NCBI GenBank assembly: GCA_937983055.1
Contig: CALJLA010000106.1
Span: forward strand, 1 to 6,836
Length of the DNA stretch: 6,836 bases
From: an uncultured Pseudomonadota bacterium
GTDB taxonomy: Bacteria > Pseudomonadota > Gammaproteobacteria > Burkholderiales > Eutrophovitaceae
Direction of reading: 5' to 3'
The position numbers and the translations under genes were made by a program. Positions 1 to 6,606 of this stretch are shown one piece after another. Every line of letters starts with the position of its first letter. Position 1 is the stretch's first letter. The notes under the pieces are model-generated. The model was not told where the DNA came from. It made no database searches and saw only the letters and a program-made list of their open reading frames with translations.

Positions 1-2
1 AG

Positions 3-884
3 CTCTTCCAACGTCTGCTGCTCCGCGAGCAACGCCTGCTCGGGCGGGTCGATGCCGCAGCAGGCGATGAGGTCTCGGTGTTCGACATTTCGCTCGACGT
101 CAATCGCGAGGCGCTCGTGCGCACGCTCGCCGCCGGCGCGCGCGTGCAGTGGTTCGATCATCATCACGCCGGCGAAATTCCCGCGGCCGCGACACTGCGG
201 GCCTATATCGACACCGATGCGAATGTCTGCACCAGCCTGATCGTCGACCGCCACTTGCAGGGGCGTTTCCGCAAATGGGCGGTGGTGGCCGCCTTCGGCG
301 ACAACCTCGAGCGGCCGGCGCTCGCCGCCGCCGCGGCGGCGGGCCTGGGCGCCGACGAGATCGCGCGGCTGCGCACGCTCGGCGTCTGCATGAATTACAA
401 CGCCTACGGCGAGACGGTCGAGGACCTGATGTTCGCGCCGGCCGAGCTGTATGCGCGCCTGCGCCCGTTCGACGATCCCGCCGATTTCCTGGGCGAGACC
501 CGCGACCTGGAACGGCTGCAGGCCGGCCGGCAACAGGACCTGATCATGGCCGCGGCGCAGCCGGTGGAGCGCGTGGGCGACGGCGCGCGGGCCGTCGTAC
601 TGCCGGATGCGGCCTGGAGCCGCCGCGTCATTGGCGAGTACGCCAACACGCTGGCGAGCGAAGCGCCTGCACTGGCGCACACGGTGCTGGTGCGCCGCGC
701 CGGCGGCTACCTGGTCAGTCTGCGCGCGCCGCTGGCGAAGCCCGCCGGCGCGGTGGCGCTGGCGCGCGGCTTCGCCTCCGGCGGGGGCCGCGAAGGCGCA
801 GCCGGCATCGACCTGCTGCGCGAATCCGATGTCGACCGCCTGCTGGCGGCGCTGCGCGAGGCTTACCCGCGACCAGCGGCCTGA
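3..884 (+). CDS. DHH-family phosphoesterase, 5'-truncated by the window edge
   Basis: The reading frame is open from base 3 to the TGA at 882-884, so the gene starts outside the window. A GTG at base 78 is in frame but lies inside conserved sequence and is unlikely to be the start. Visible DHH-superfamily landmarks, in order, are an FDISLD segment (motif II aspartates) near bases 81-98, the DHH motif itself (in WFDHHHAGEIP) at 156-164, a GDN aspartate motif at 297-305, and a glycine-rich GGGREGAAG of the DHHA1 substrate-binding type at 780-806. The motif I aspartates would lie upstream of the window. These enzymes are metal-dependent hydrolases acting on phosphodiester or related bonds, in the cytoplasm. 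This subgroup of about 300 residues is common in betaproteobacteria, has no assigned substrate that I know of, and is sometimes mislabelled acetyltransferase. The gene converges on the binding-protein gene with 16 bp between stops. Superfamily call is firm; specific function is unknown. Confidence 0.85.
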   Translation, partial: LFQRLLLREQRLLGRVDAAAGDEVSVFDISLDVNREALVRTLAAGARVQWFDHHHAGEIPAAATLRAYIDTDANVCTSLIVDRHLQGRFRKWAVVAAFGDNLERPALAAAAAAGLGADEIARLRTLGVCMNYNAYGETVEDLMFAPAELYARLRPFDDPADFLGETRDLERLQAGRQQDLIMAAAQPVERVGDGARAVVLPDAAWSRRVIGEYANTLASEAPALAHTVLVRRAGGYLVSLRAPLAKPAGAVALARGFASGGGREGAAGIDLLRESDVDRLLAALREAYPRPAA

Positions 885-900
885 GCGCGTGCAGCGGCGT

Positions 901-1965
901 TCAGCGCGCCTTGATCTCGGTCCAGATGCGGCTCATCTGGCGCCGCTCGCGGGCGTTCATGTCCTTCAGCATCTCCAGCTTGGCCGCCATTGCCTCGTCC
1001 GGAAAGATCGCCTTGATCGACTTGATCTCCGGCTTGATGTGTTGCAGCGCCGCCTTGTTGGGGTTTAGCGAGCCGATGATGTTGGTCAGCTCGGCGGCGT
1101 TGCGGCCGTCCATCATGAAATTGATGAACTGGTGCGCAAGATCGGGGCGCGGCGCATTCTTGGCGATCACCATCGCGTCGAGCGCGAGCACCGCGCCTTC
1201 CTTGGGCAGGCCGAATCGCACGCGGAAATTCTGCTTCGCCTCCTGGGCGCCCTGGTCGGCCTGGAAGATGTCCACCGAGTAGCCGTGCACCAGCCAGATG
1301 TTGCCGCTGGCCAGTTCCTTGATGTAGCCCTGCGCCATGAACGCCGCCCAGTAGGGCTTGGCCTTGAGAATGACCTTCTTGGCTTCCTCCCAGTGCTTCG
1401 GGTCGCGGTCGTTGACCGAGTAGCCGAGGTACTTCAGCGCCGCCGCCATCAGCTCGTTCTGGCTGTCGAGCACGGTGATCCGGCCTTTGAGCTTTTCCAG
1501 AACCTTGGGATCGAAGATCGTGGCCCAGGAATCGACCGGCACGCCAAGCTCGCGGATCTTCTTGTCGTTGTAGCCCAGCATGGTGATCGACATCGCGTAC
1601 GGCGCCGAGTAGCGGTTTCCGGGATCGAACTCGGTATCGAGGTACTGCGGCAGCACGTTCTTGAAGTTCGGCAGCTTGCTGTGGTCCAGCGGCTGCAGCC
1701 AGCCTGCCTTCGCCATGCCCGGCACGTAATTCATGGTGGGCACGTAGATATCGTAGCCCTTGGCGCCCGCCGCCAGCTTGGCGACCAGTTCTTCGTTGTC
1801 GCCGAAGTAGTCCATCACCACCTTGCACTTGCACTGCTTCTCGAAACGGGCCACCGTTTCGTCGGCGATGTAGTCGTTCCAGTGGTAGATGCGCAGTTCG
1901 TTCTTCTGTGCGAGCGCCGGCCACCCGATCGTGAGCAGGGCCAGGGCGAGCAGAAGTTTCTTCAT
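901..1965 (-). CDS. PotD/PotF-family periplasmic polyamine-type substrate-binding protein
   Basis: This 354-residue protein should deliver a substrate, typically putrescine or spermidine, to the membrane permeases of an ABC importer. Residues 1-19 form a Sec signal peptide (MKK, hydrophobic core, cleavage at ALA-Q20) without a lipobox, so it is a soluble periplasmic protein. The mature chain opens with IYHWNDYI (26-33), matching the PotD/PotF tryptophan and tyrosine that sandwich the polyamine. Other family landmarks are VPTMNYV (75-81), LKYLGYS (177-183), VDIFQA (231-236), PKEGAVLALDA (254-264, containing the conserved substrate-contacting aspartate, D263) and the C-terminal RIWTEIK. Overall it resembles PotF more than PotD, although several contact positions are altered (see findings). 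The ATG at 1965 has a GGAG ribosome site at 1975-1978, 9 nt away. It is the last gene of the transporter locus, 60 bp after the second permease. Length is normal for the family. The substrate is inferred, not shown. Confidence 0.88.
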   Translation of the reverse strand: MKKLLLALALLTIGWPALAQKNELRIYHWNDYIADETVARFEKQCKCKVVMDYFGDNEELVAKLAAGAKGYDIYVPTMNYVPGMAKAGWLQPLDHSKLPNFKNVLPQYLDTEFDPGNRYSAPYAMSITMLGYNDKKIRELGVPVDSWATIFDPKVLEKLKGRITVLDSQNELMAAALKYLGYSVNDRDPKHWEEAKKVILKAKPYWAAFMAQGYIKELASGNIWLVHGYSVDIFQADQGAQEAKQNFRVRFGLPKEGAVLALDAMVIAKNAPRPDLAHQFINFMMDGRNAAELTNIIGSLNPNKAALQHIKPEIKSIKAIFPDEAMAAKLEMLKDMNARERRQMSRIWTEIKAR

Positions 1966-1974
1966 GGCGGGGTT

Positions 1975-1985
1975 CTCCGAAGGAG
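1975..1985 (-). promoter_or_regulatory. Small hairpin containing the ribosome binding site of the binding-protein gene
   Basis: The 11-nt palindrome CTCCTTCGGAG (minus strand) can fold as a 4-bp stem with a 3-nt loop. Its 3' arm is the only evident Shine-Dalgarno sequence (GGAG) for the gene starting at 1965. The rest of the 60-bp gap between the second permease and this gene shows no clear promoter or terminator. The hairpin is too short to be a reliable regulatory element; it could modestly lower translation or be chance. Confidence 0.25.
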
Positions 1986-2025
1986 GCGGAATGCGGGGGA
2001 GATTAGGGCAAGCCGGTCCGCGCGT

Positions 2026-2799
2026 CTAGCGCCCGCGCAGCGATCCCGGCGACAGCCGGGAGGCGATCAGGATCAGGGCCAGCGTCAGCACCATGAGCAG
2101 GGTCGACACCGCGTTCACCTCCGGCGTGACCGAGATCTTGACCATGGTGTAGATCTGCAGCGGCAGCGTGGTGGCGCCGACCCCGGAGGTGAAGAAGGTG
2201 ATCACGAAGTCGTCGATCGACAGCGTGAAGGCCATCAGCGCGCCGGCGACCACGCCGGGCATGATCAGCGGCAGGGTGACCAGGCGGAACGCCTGCCAGG
2301 GCGTTGCCCCGAGATCGCGCGCAGCTTCGGTCAGGCTCTCGTCCAGCCCTTCCAGGCGGGCCCGCACCACGATGGCGACGAAGCCGATGCAGAACGCGAT
2401 ATGCGAGAGCATGATCGACACCAGCCCGAGCGCGATGCCCACCAGCACGAAGAACAGCAGCAGGCTTACCCCCATCAGGATTTCCGGGATCGCGATCGGC
2501 GCCAGCACCAGCACCGGCAGCAAGCGGGTACGGTAGCGGTACAGGGCGAAACCGGCCATGGTGCCCAGCACGGTGGACACGGCACTTGCCACCAACGCGA
2601 TGAGCAGTGAATTGCGTGCCGCGAGCAGCATTTCCTCGTTGCGGAACAGCTTGCGGTACCAGTCGAGCGTAAAGCCGACCCATTCGGCGTTCAGCCGCGA
2701 GTCGTTGAACGAGTACGCGATCACCACCACCAGCGGCGCGTACAGGAAGGCGTAGGCGAAAAAGCCCGCGACCCACAGCCAGGGGGAGCGCCGCATCAT
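2026..2799 (-). CDS. PotC/PotI-family ABC transporter permease (second permease)
   Basis: This 257-residue inner-membrane protein is the second transmembrane half of the importer. It has about six hydrophobic segments, near residues 8-30, 64-88, 94-120, 126-146, 183-205 and 231-249. The cytoplasmic EAA loop that docks on the ATPase lies at 156-182, with the core EAARDLGATPWQAF and the closing LPLIMPG. The segments YSFNDSR (29-35) and SIDDFVITFFTSG (194-206) are characteristic of PotC and PotI. Start: the ATG at 2799 overlaps the first permease stop as ATGA, and a second ATG follows immediately at 2796. There is no strong Shine-Dalgarno sequence, so translational coupling is likely. The same frame stays open upstream to about 3750, but that extension is arginine- and proline-rich shadow sequence over the first permease gene. 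Stop is TAG at 2026-2028. Confidence 0.92.
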   Translation of the reverse strand: MMRRSPWLWVAGFFAYAFLYAPLVVVIAYSFNDSRLNAEWVGFTLDWYRKLFRNEEMLLAARNSLLIALVASAVSTVLGTMAGFALYRYRTRLLPVLVLAPIAIPEILMGVSLLLFFVLVGIALGLVSIMLSHIAFCIGFVAIVVRARLEGLDESLTEAARDLGATPWQAFRLVTLPLIMPGVVAGALMAFTLSIDDFVITFFTSGVGATTLPLQIYTMVKISVTPEVNAVSTLLMVLTLALILIASRLSPGSLRGR

Positions 2800-3689
2800 T
2801 GTCGCGAGCGCCTGGCGTAGAGCGCGGCGAGCGCCGCCAGCAGCACCGCCATCACCGTGAGCACCATCGACAGGACCGACCCGAAGGGCCAGTCGCGGGA
2901 ATCGAGGAACTGCTGCTTGATGACGTTGCCGATCATGATTCCCTCGGTGCCGCCCAGCAGATCGGGAATGGCGAACATGCCGAACGCCGGGATGAACACC
3001 AGCGCCGCGCCGGCGTACACCCCCGGCAGCGACAGCGGAAAGGTCACCCGCCAGAAGCGCTCCCAGGCATTGGCGCCCAGATCCTGGGCCGCGTCGAGCA
3101 GGGCAGGGTCGTGCTTCTCGAGATTCGCGTACAGCGGCAGCACCATGAACGGCAGGTGCACATACACCATGCCCAGCACCACGGCAAACGGGGTGTAGAG
3201 CAGCGTGACCGGCCCGGCCCCGAACCATGCGAGCACGCCGTTGAGCGCGCCGACGAACACCGACTGCGGGCCGAGGATGAGGATCCAGGCATAGATACGG
3301 ATCAGGAAGTTGGACCAGAACGGCAGGATGACCAGCAGCACCATCACATCGCGGTACTTCTTCGGGCTGCGGGAAATCAGCAGGGCGAGCGGGTAGGACA
3401 GCAGCAGGCACGCCAGCACGGTGATGGCTGCATACAGCAGCGACTTGAAGAACAGGCTGAGGTAGAGCAGGTCGGCGAAGAAGCGCTGGTAGTTCTCCAG
3501 CGTGAGGTCGAGGTGGCGCCCGGTCTCGTCCTCGTAGACCAGCGGGGAGAGCCCGCCGAACTCGCCCGGAAACCGGAACGAGGCGACCACCATGATCAGC
3601 ACCGGCGCGGCAAAGAACACCAGCAGATACAGCAGCGGCGGGCCGCCGATCAGCCATTTGTACGCGCGCATGTGCCAGCCGGGGCGCAT
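2796..3689 (-). CDS. PotB/PotH-family ABC transporter permease (first permease)
   Basis: This 297-residue inner-membrane protein pairs with the adjacent permease to form the translocation channel. Hydrophobic segments lie near residues 14-36, 78-104, 113-139, 162-188, 224-244 and 268-292. The EAA coupling loop is at 197-223, with core LLDAAQDLGANAWERF followed by PLSLPG. The segment ILPFWSNFLIRIYAW (121-135) is typical of PotB and PotH. A periplasmic insert at about 41-70 separates the first two helices, as usual for this subunit. The chosen ATG at 3689 has only a weak GGA-type ribosome site; a second in-frame ATG at 3671 would give 291 residues and is nearly as plausible. The stop TGA overlaps the start of the second permease. 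It is separated from the ATPase gene by 193 bp containing an inverted-repeat element. Confidence 0.92.
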   Translation of the reverse strand: MRPGWHMRAYKWLIGGPPLLYLLVFFAAPVLIMVVASFRFPGEFGGLSPLVYEDETGRHLDLTLENYQRFFADLLYLSLFFKSLLYAAITVLACLLLSYPLALLISRSPKKYRDVMVLLVILPFWSNFLIRIYAWILILGPQSVFVGALNGVLAWFGAGPVTLLYTPFAVVLGMVYVHLPFMVLPLYANLEKHDPALLDAAQDLGANAWERFWRVTFPLSLPGVYAGAALVFIPAFGMFAIPDLLGGTEGIMIGNVIKQQFLDSRDWPFGSVLSMVLTVMAVLLAALAALYARRSRQ

Positions 3690-3719
3690 TGCTCAGGTCC
3701 GCGCCGCAAGGGCCAACAA

Positions 3720-3864
3720 CGAAACACGAAGGCACGAAGGCAAGAAGCAATCGGCGGACGGGAACTCTCCCGCGCCTCGGCCAGAGTCACGTTCCGCTCG
3801 CGAGACAACCCGAAGCGCATCGCCTTGCCTTGTTTCCTTCGTGCCTTCGTGCCTTCGTGTTTCG
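3720..3864. repeat. 145-bp inverted-repeat element with 28-bp CACGAAGG-octamer arms
   Basis: The left arm (3720-3747) and right arm (3837-3864) are inverted copies matching at 27 of 28 positions, with the first 23 outer positions perfect; 89 bp separate them. The outer part reads CGAAACACGAAGGCACGAAG. Each arm is built from a tandem octamer, CACGAAGG, twice in the left arm followed by a degenerate third copy. Inside the spacer, CGGGA-ACTC-TCCCG (3759-3772) could form a further small stem. The octamer is not a multiple of three, so all frames of one strand read as HEGTKARR-like peptides. I recall such peptides in spurious database ORFs from many environmental bacteria, which suggests a dispersed repeat family. 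No flanking target duplication and no transposase gene are seen. In the operon transcript the arms could pair as a long stem 18 nt after the ATPase stop codon. Confidence 0.85.
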
Positions 3865-3882
3865 CTTTTCATGCTCGGCCGG

Positions 3883-4968
3883 TCAGTCGTCGAGGAAGTG
3901 CCCGGCGTCGTGCCGCCACGCGACATCGACCGCATCGCCCGGCTCGAAGAAGCGGGCGCGACCGGCGGCCGAATTGGGCAGCAAAGCCTCGATGCGGGCG
4001 CCGCTGGCCAGCTCGACGATGTAGACGGTCACATCGCCGAGGTAAAGAAAGTCGCGCACCTTGCCGCGGAAACGGTTCATCTCCGGGTGCTCGGGCAGTT
4101 CAGTGCCGATCGCCACCTTCTCCGGCCGCAGCGCCAGCACGCCGCGCTCCCCCGGCCGGTCGCCGTCGGGATTGACCGCCGCCACATCGCCGATGCCGTC
4201 GAGGGCGACGGTGATCCGGCTGCCCTCGGCCGCAGTCACGACCCCTTCGAGAAGATTGCACTGGCCGATGAAGTCGGCAACGAAGCGGTTCTTCGGAAAG
4301 CCATAGATCTTCGACGGCTCGTCCACCTGCTCTACCCGGCCATGGTTCATGACCGCCACCCGGTCGGCCAGCGCCAGCGCCTCGCTCTGGTCGTGGGTCA
4401 CGTAGACGAAGGTAATGCCGATCTCGCGCTGGAGCTGGATCAGTTCCAGCTGCACGCTTTCCTTCAGTTTGGCGTCCAGTGCGGCGAGCGGCTCGTCCAG
4501 CAGCAGCAGCTTCGGCCGGTTGATCAGCGCCCGTGCCACCGCCACCCGCTGGCGCTGGCCGCCGGACAGCTCATTCGGGTAGCGGCGCCCCATGCCGGTC
4601 AGGCGCACGTCCTCCAGCACCTCCTCGACCCGCGGCCGGATCTCGCCGGCCGGCACCCTGGCCATCTTCAGCGGGAAGGCGATGTTCTGTTCCACCGACA
4701 TGTGCGGAAACAGCGCATAGCTCTGGAACACCGTGTGCACGTTGCGGTGTTCGGGCGCGATGCCGGTCATGTCCTTGCCGTCGAGGACGATGCGGCCGGC
4801 ATCCGGCGCGTCAAACCCGGCGATCAGCCGCAGCAGGGTGGTCTTGCCGCAGCCGGAAGGCCCGAGCAGTGTGAAGAATTCGCCGGCCTCGATGCTGAGG
4901 CTGACATCGTCCACCGCGGTGAAATCGCCGAAGCGCCGCGTGACGGCGCGAATTTCGAGAAGTGCCAT
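3883..4968 (-). CDS. potA: PotA-family ABC transporter ATP-binding protein
   Basis: This 361-residue cytoplasmic ATPase would energise the polyamine-type importer encoded downstream. The nucleotide-binding domain has Walker A GPSGCGKT (36-43), Q-loop glutamine 82 (in VFQSYALFPHM), the LSGGQRQR signature (134-141), Walker B LLLLDEP (154-160), a D-loop at ALDAK, and the switch histidine 192 (VTHDQSEA). The C-terminal part, about 240-361, is a TOBE-type regulatory domain with ALRPEKV (about 280-286) and FLYLGDVTVYIVEL. Domain order and length are those of PotA and PotG. The ATG at 4968 follows GGGCCGGGC, a poor ribosome site, but no better in-frame start is evident. It is first in the locus; the order ATPase, permease, permease, binding protein matches potABCD rather than potFGHI. 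The gap to the next gene is long for this operon type because of the inverted repeat. Other members of this ATPase group serve iron, sulfate or aminoethylphosphonate; neighbours favour polyamine-type. Confidence 0.9.
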   Translation of the reverse strand: MALLEIRAVTRRFGDFTAVDDVSLSIEAGEFFTLLGPSGCGKTTLLRLIAGFDAPDAGRIVLDGKDMTGIAPEHRNVHTVFQSYALFPHMSVEQNIAFPLKMARVPAGEIRPRVEEVLEDVRLTGMGRRYPNELSGGQRQRVAVARALINRPKLLLLDEPLAALDAKLKESVQLELIQLQREIGITFVYVTHDQSEALALADRVAVMNHGRVEQVDEPSKIYGFPKNRFVADFIGQCNLLEGVVTAAEGSRITVALDGIGDVAAVNPDGDRPGERGVLALRPEKVAIGTELPEHPEMNRFRGKVRDFLYLGDVTVYIVELASGARIEALLPNSAAGRARFFEPGDAVDVAWRHDAGHFLDD

Positions 4969-4993
4969 GCCCGGCCCGATTTGAGAAGCCGGA

Positions 4994-5002
4994 ATTCTAG
5001 CA
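4994..5002 (-). promoter_or_regulatory. Candidate extended -10 promoter for the potA locus
   Basis: On the minus strand TGCTAGAAT (5002 to 4994) resembles an extended -10 element (TGN followed by a TATAAT-like hexamer, 5 of 6 matches). It lies 25 bp upstream of the potA ATG and just beyond the porin terminator, where an operon promoter is expected. No good -35 hexamer is visible at the usual distance. The sequence support is only this short motif plus position. Confidence 0.35.
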
Positions 5003-5023
5003 AGCGCCCCGCCCGGCGATTCG

Positions 5024-5060
5024 AAAGAAAAGCGCGCAGGTCCCTGAGGGACCTGCGCGC
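5024..5060 (-). terminator. Intrinsic terminator of the porin gene
   Basis: Bases 5032-5044 and 5048-5060 are perfect 13-bp inverted repeats (GCGCGCAGGTCCC and its complement) around a 3-nt loop. In the minus-strand transcript the GC-rich stem is followed immediately by TTTTCTTT (5031 to 5024), the classical layout of a Rho-independent terminator. It lies about 40 bp past the porin stop and before the candidate potA promoter, so it should isolate the porin transcript from the transporter locus. There is no T-tract on the other side, so it acts in one direction only. Confidence 0.92.
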
Positions 5061-5100
5061 CAATCCAGCTTAAGCCAGCGTGCGGCGGACTACGGACGGA

Positions 5101-6489
5101 TCAGAAGGCGAGCTGCGCGCGCAGCGTGATCGCCTTTTCATCGTTCCGCGGCGCGCCGTTAATGGTAATCGGTGTATCGAAGTCGGTCTTCACGTAGTTC
5201 AGCATGAACCGGGTCATGCTGCCGGGATGCCAGTTCAGGCCAAGCGTGACGGCGTCCGCCTCATTCGTAGAGGTCGCCGTCGACGCGAAATCGCTCGCAT
5301 CCAGCTTGCTGTAGCGCAGGCCGACCGTCCAGGCGCCCAGCCCGCCGTCCTTGCCGTAGGGCTTGTTCGGCTTGATCCCGCCGAACACGCCGTTGCGGTA
5401 GGTGCTCGCATAGCTTTCGCCGGTGATCGCCCACACGCCGTAAACATAGTACGTGTCGATGTCGCGGCTACCGGCCAGGGTGTCGAACTCCGCCTTCATC
5501 CACTCCGACTGCAACTTGAACGGCCCCACGGCGAGCGCCGCTTCCAGCCCGGTGCGCTCGCGATCGAATTCGGTCCCGCCTGACGCGCCCGGGGAGAAGA
5601 AGGTGCTGCCGCGGCCTTCGGTGCGCCAGCCGCCCGTCAGGTTCCCCGCCTTCATCGTCGTCGTTGTGTAGGCAACGCCGAGATGGCCGACGACGTCCTG
5701 GATGCCGATCATCTCCGGCACGTTGACGGTCAGGCGGCCCATGTAGTCCTTGTCGTCCACAATCGGCGCCGTGTTGCTCTCCGCGCCGTTTTGGCCTTCC
5801 CCATTGGACACCGCCAGCGCATAGGTAAAGCCCGTCAAGGGGGCGCCGTGGACCATCAGCCCGCGCTCCTTGCCGGGGAAGAGGGTGCTGCTGAAGGAAC
5901 GCTCCTGGAAGTCGATGCTGTTCGAGCTGATCAGGCTTTCAAGGTTGTAAGGCATCTTGAACTGGCCAACCCGCAGCTCTGCGTTCCTGATCGCGCCATA
6001 GTTGATATAGGCAACGTCCAGCGCCGGCGTGCCGGCGAATTCGCCGATCACTTCGAAGGTGGTTGTGCCGTAGACCTTGCCCTTGAGGCCGATTCGGGCG
6101 CGCCGGATGTCGAAATCGCTGGCGCGCGCGTCAGACGGCGAATAGCTGCGAAAATCGGCGTGGATGCGGCCGGTCAACCCGAGCGAGTGCTGCTTGTCGC
6201 CCGACTCCAGGGTGAAACCATCCTTGAACGTGACCCGGGCCTCGTCCTTGCGCTTCTCCGCCTCCGCCGCTTCCTGCGCGCTCTCAAGCGCCATCTTCCG
6301 CTTCTCCGCGCGGACCTCGCTGCGCATCTCCTGATATTCCTCCTCGGTAAGCACGCCTTTCTCGCGCAGCTTGTCGACGATGTCTTCCAGGTCAACCGCA
6401 AGCACGGGCGCGGCGCCGGCGCCGAAGATCGCCGCGATCGAAGCGGCAAGCGCGAGTCGTTTCGTCTTCGCATTGCACTGGACTGCCAT
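5101..6489 (-). CDS. Phosphate-selective porin O/P family outer-membrane protein
   Basis: This 462-residue protein should form an outer-membrane anion channel, probably for phosphate or polyphosphate. Residues 1-31 are a signal peptide (basic KTKR, alanine-rich core, cleavage after VLA). Residues 32-86 are a charged helical region beginning DLEDIVDKLREKGVLTEEEY, a predicted coiled coil often found at the N-terminus of this porin family. The barrel follows from about 87, with RRARIGLKG (129-137), LRVGQFKMPYNLE (172-184) and a late LGLNWHPGSMTRFMLNYV segment (416-433). The chain ends in phenylalanine (RAQLAF), the outer-membrane assembly signal. Start: two ATGs lie at 6492 and 6489. AGGAG at 6497-6501 is 7 nt from the second and 4 nt from the first, so 6489 is preferred. 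An in-frame extension to 6582 is arginine-rich and would bury the signal peptide. A PHO box upstream and a terminator downstream suggest a single-gene phosphate-starvation transcript. Family is firm; ion selectivity is inferred. Confidence 0.9.
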   Translation of the reverse strand: MAVQCNAKTKRLALAASIAAIFGAGAAPVLAVDLEDIVDKLREKGVLTEEEYQEMRSEVRAEKRKMALESAQEAAEAEKRKDEARVTFKDGFTLESGDKQHSLGLTGRIHADFRSYSPSDARASDFDIRRARIGLKGKVYGTTTFEVIGEFAGTPALDVAYINYGAIRNAELRVGQFKMPYNLESLISSNSIDFQERSFSSTLFPGKERGLMVHGAPLTGFTYALAVSNGEGQNGAESNTAPIVDDKDYMGRLTVNVPEMIGIQDVVGHLGVAYTTTTMKAGNLTGGWRTEGRGSTFFSPGASGGTEFDRERTGLEAALAVGPFKLQSEWMKAEFDTLAGSRDIDTYYVYGVWAITGESYASTYRNGVFGGIKPNKPYGKDGGLGAWTVGLRYSKLDASDFASTATSTNEADAVTLGLNWHPGSMTRFMLNYVKTDFDTPITINGAPRNDEKAITLRAQLAF

Positions 6490-6528
6490 CATTTCTCTCC
6501 TGTAAGTGGTAACGCGGTGTCCTACTGC

Positions 6529-6575
6529 CCTGCGCACGGCCCTGCGGCGGCGCGGCGACAACGGGTGTGCGCAGG
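6529..6575 (-). other. Inverted repeat in the porin 5' leader
   Basis: CCTGCGCAC (6529-6537) and GTGCGCAGG (6567-6575) are perfect 9-bp inverted repeats 29 nt apart, inside the approximately 110-nt untranslated leader predicted from the PHO-type promoter. The leader is very GC-rich, so a stem-loop in the mRNA is likely, but the loop is long and competing folds are possible. I do not recognise a riboswitch or leader-peptide arrangement. It may affect mRNA stability or simply reflect base composition. Confidence 0.4.
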
Positions 6576-6606
6576 CCGCCATCGCGGCGCTGCATCAACG
6601 GGGCGG

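Noticed and set aside
885..910. Terminator between the converging DHH and binding-protein genes
   Set aside because: Only a weak 5-bp GCGCG/CGCGC pairing with a 15-nt loop and no T-tract in either direction. The TGAGCGCG and TTCAGCGCG strings form a near direct repeat, not a hairpin.
2800..3750. Upstream extension of the second permease frame to give a 574-residue fused protein
   Set aside because: The extension is arginine-, proline- and alanine-rich and lies antiframe over the well-conserved first permease gene. The true permease begins at the ATGA overlap at 2799 with a normal N-terminal helix.
3720..3760. CRISPR-like or simple tandem array
   Set aside because: Only two perfect octamer copies plus a degenerate one per arm and no spacer-repeat alternation.
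3720..3864. Intrinsic terminator after potA formed by the inverted repeat
   Set aside because: The arms are 89 nt apart and no T-tract follows the far arm in the minus-strand transcript. Termination would also cut the permeases off from the ATPase.
1132..5073. Long plus-strand open frames over the transporter genes (1132-2610, 2799-4175, 3592-5073)
   Set aside because: They are complements of high-GC3 minus-strand genes, full of histidine, arginine, glutamine and glycine with no recognisable domains.
4994..5100. PhoB control extending to the transporter locus
   Set aside because: No PHO-like direct repeat is visible upstream of potA, and the porin terminator intervenes.
6493..6582. Porin start at 6582
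   Set aside because: The extra 31 residues are arginine-rich and would precede a clear signal peptide. A good AGGAG ribosome site supports the ATG at 6489.
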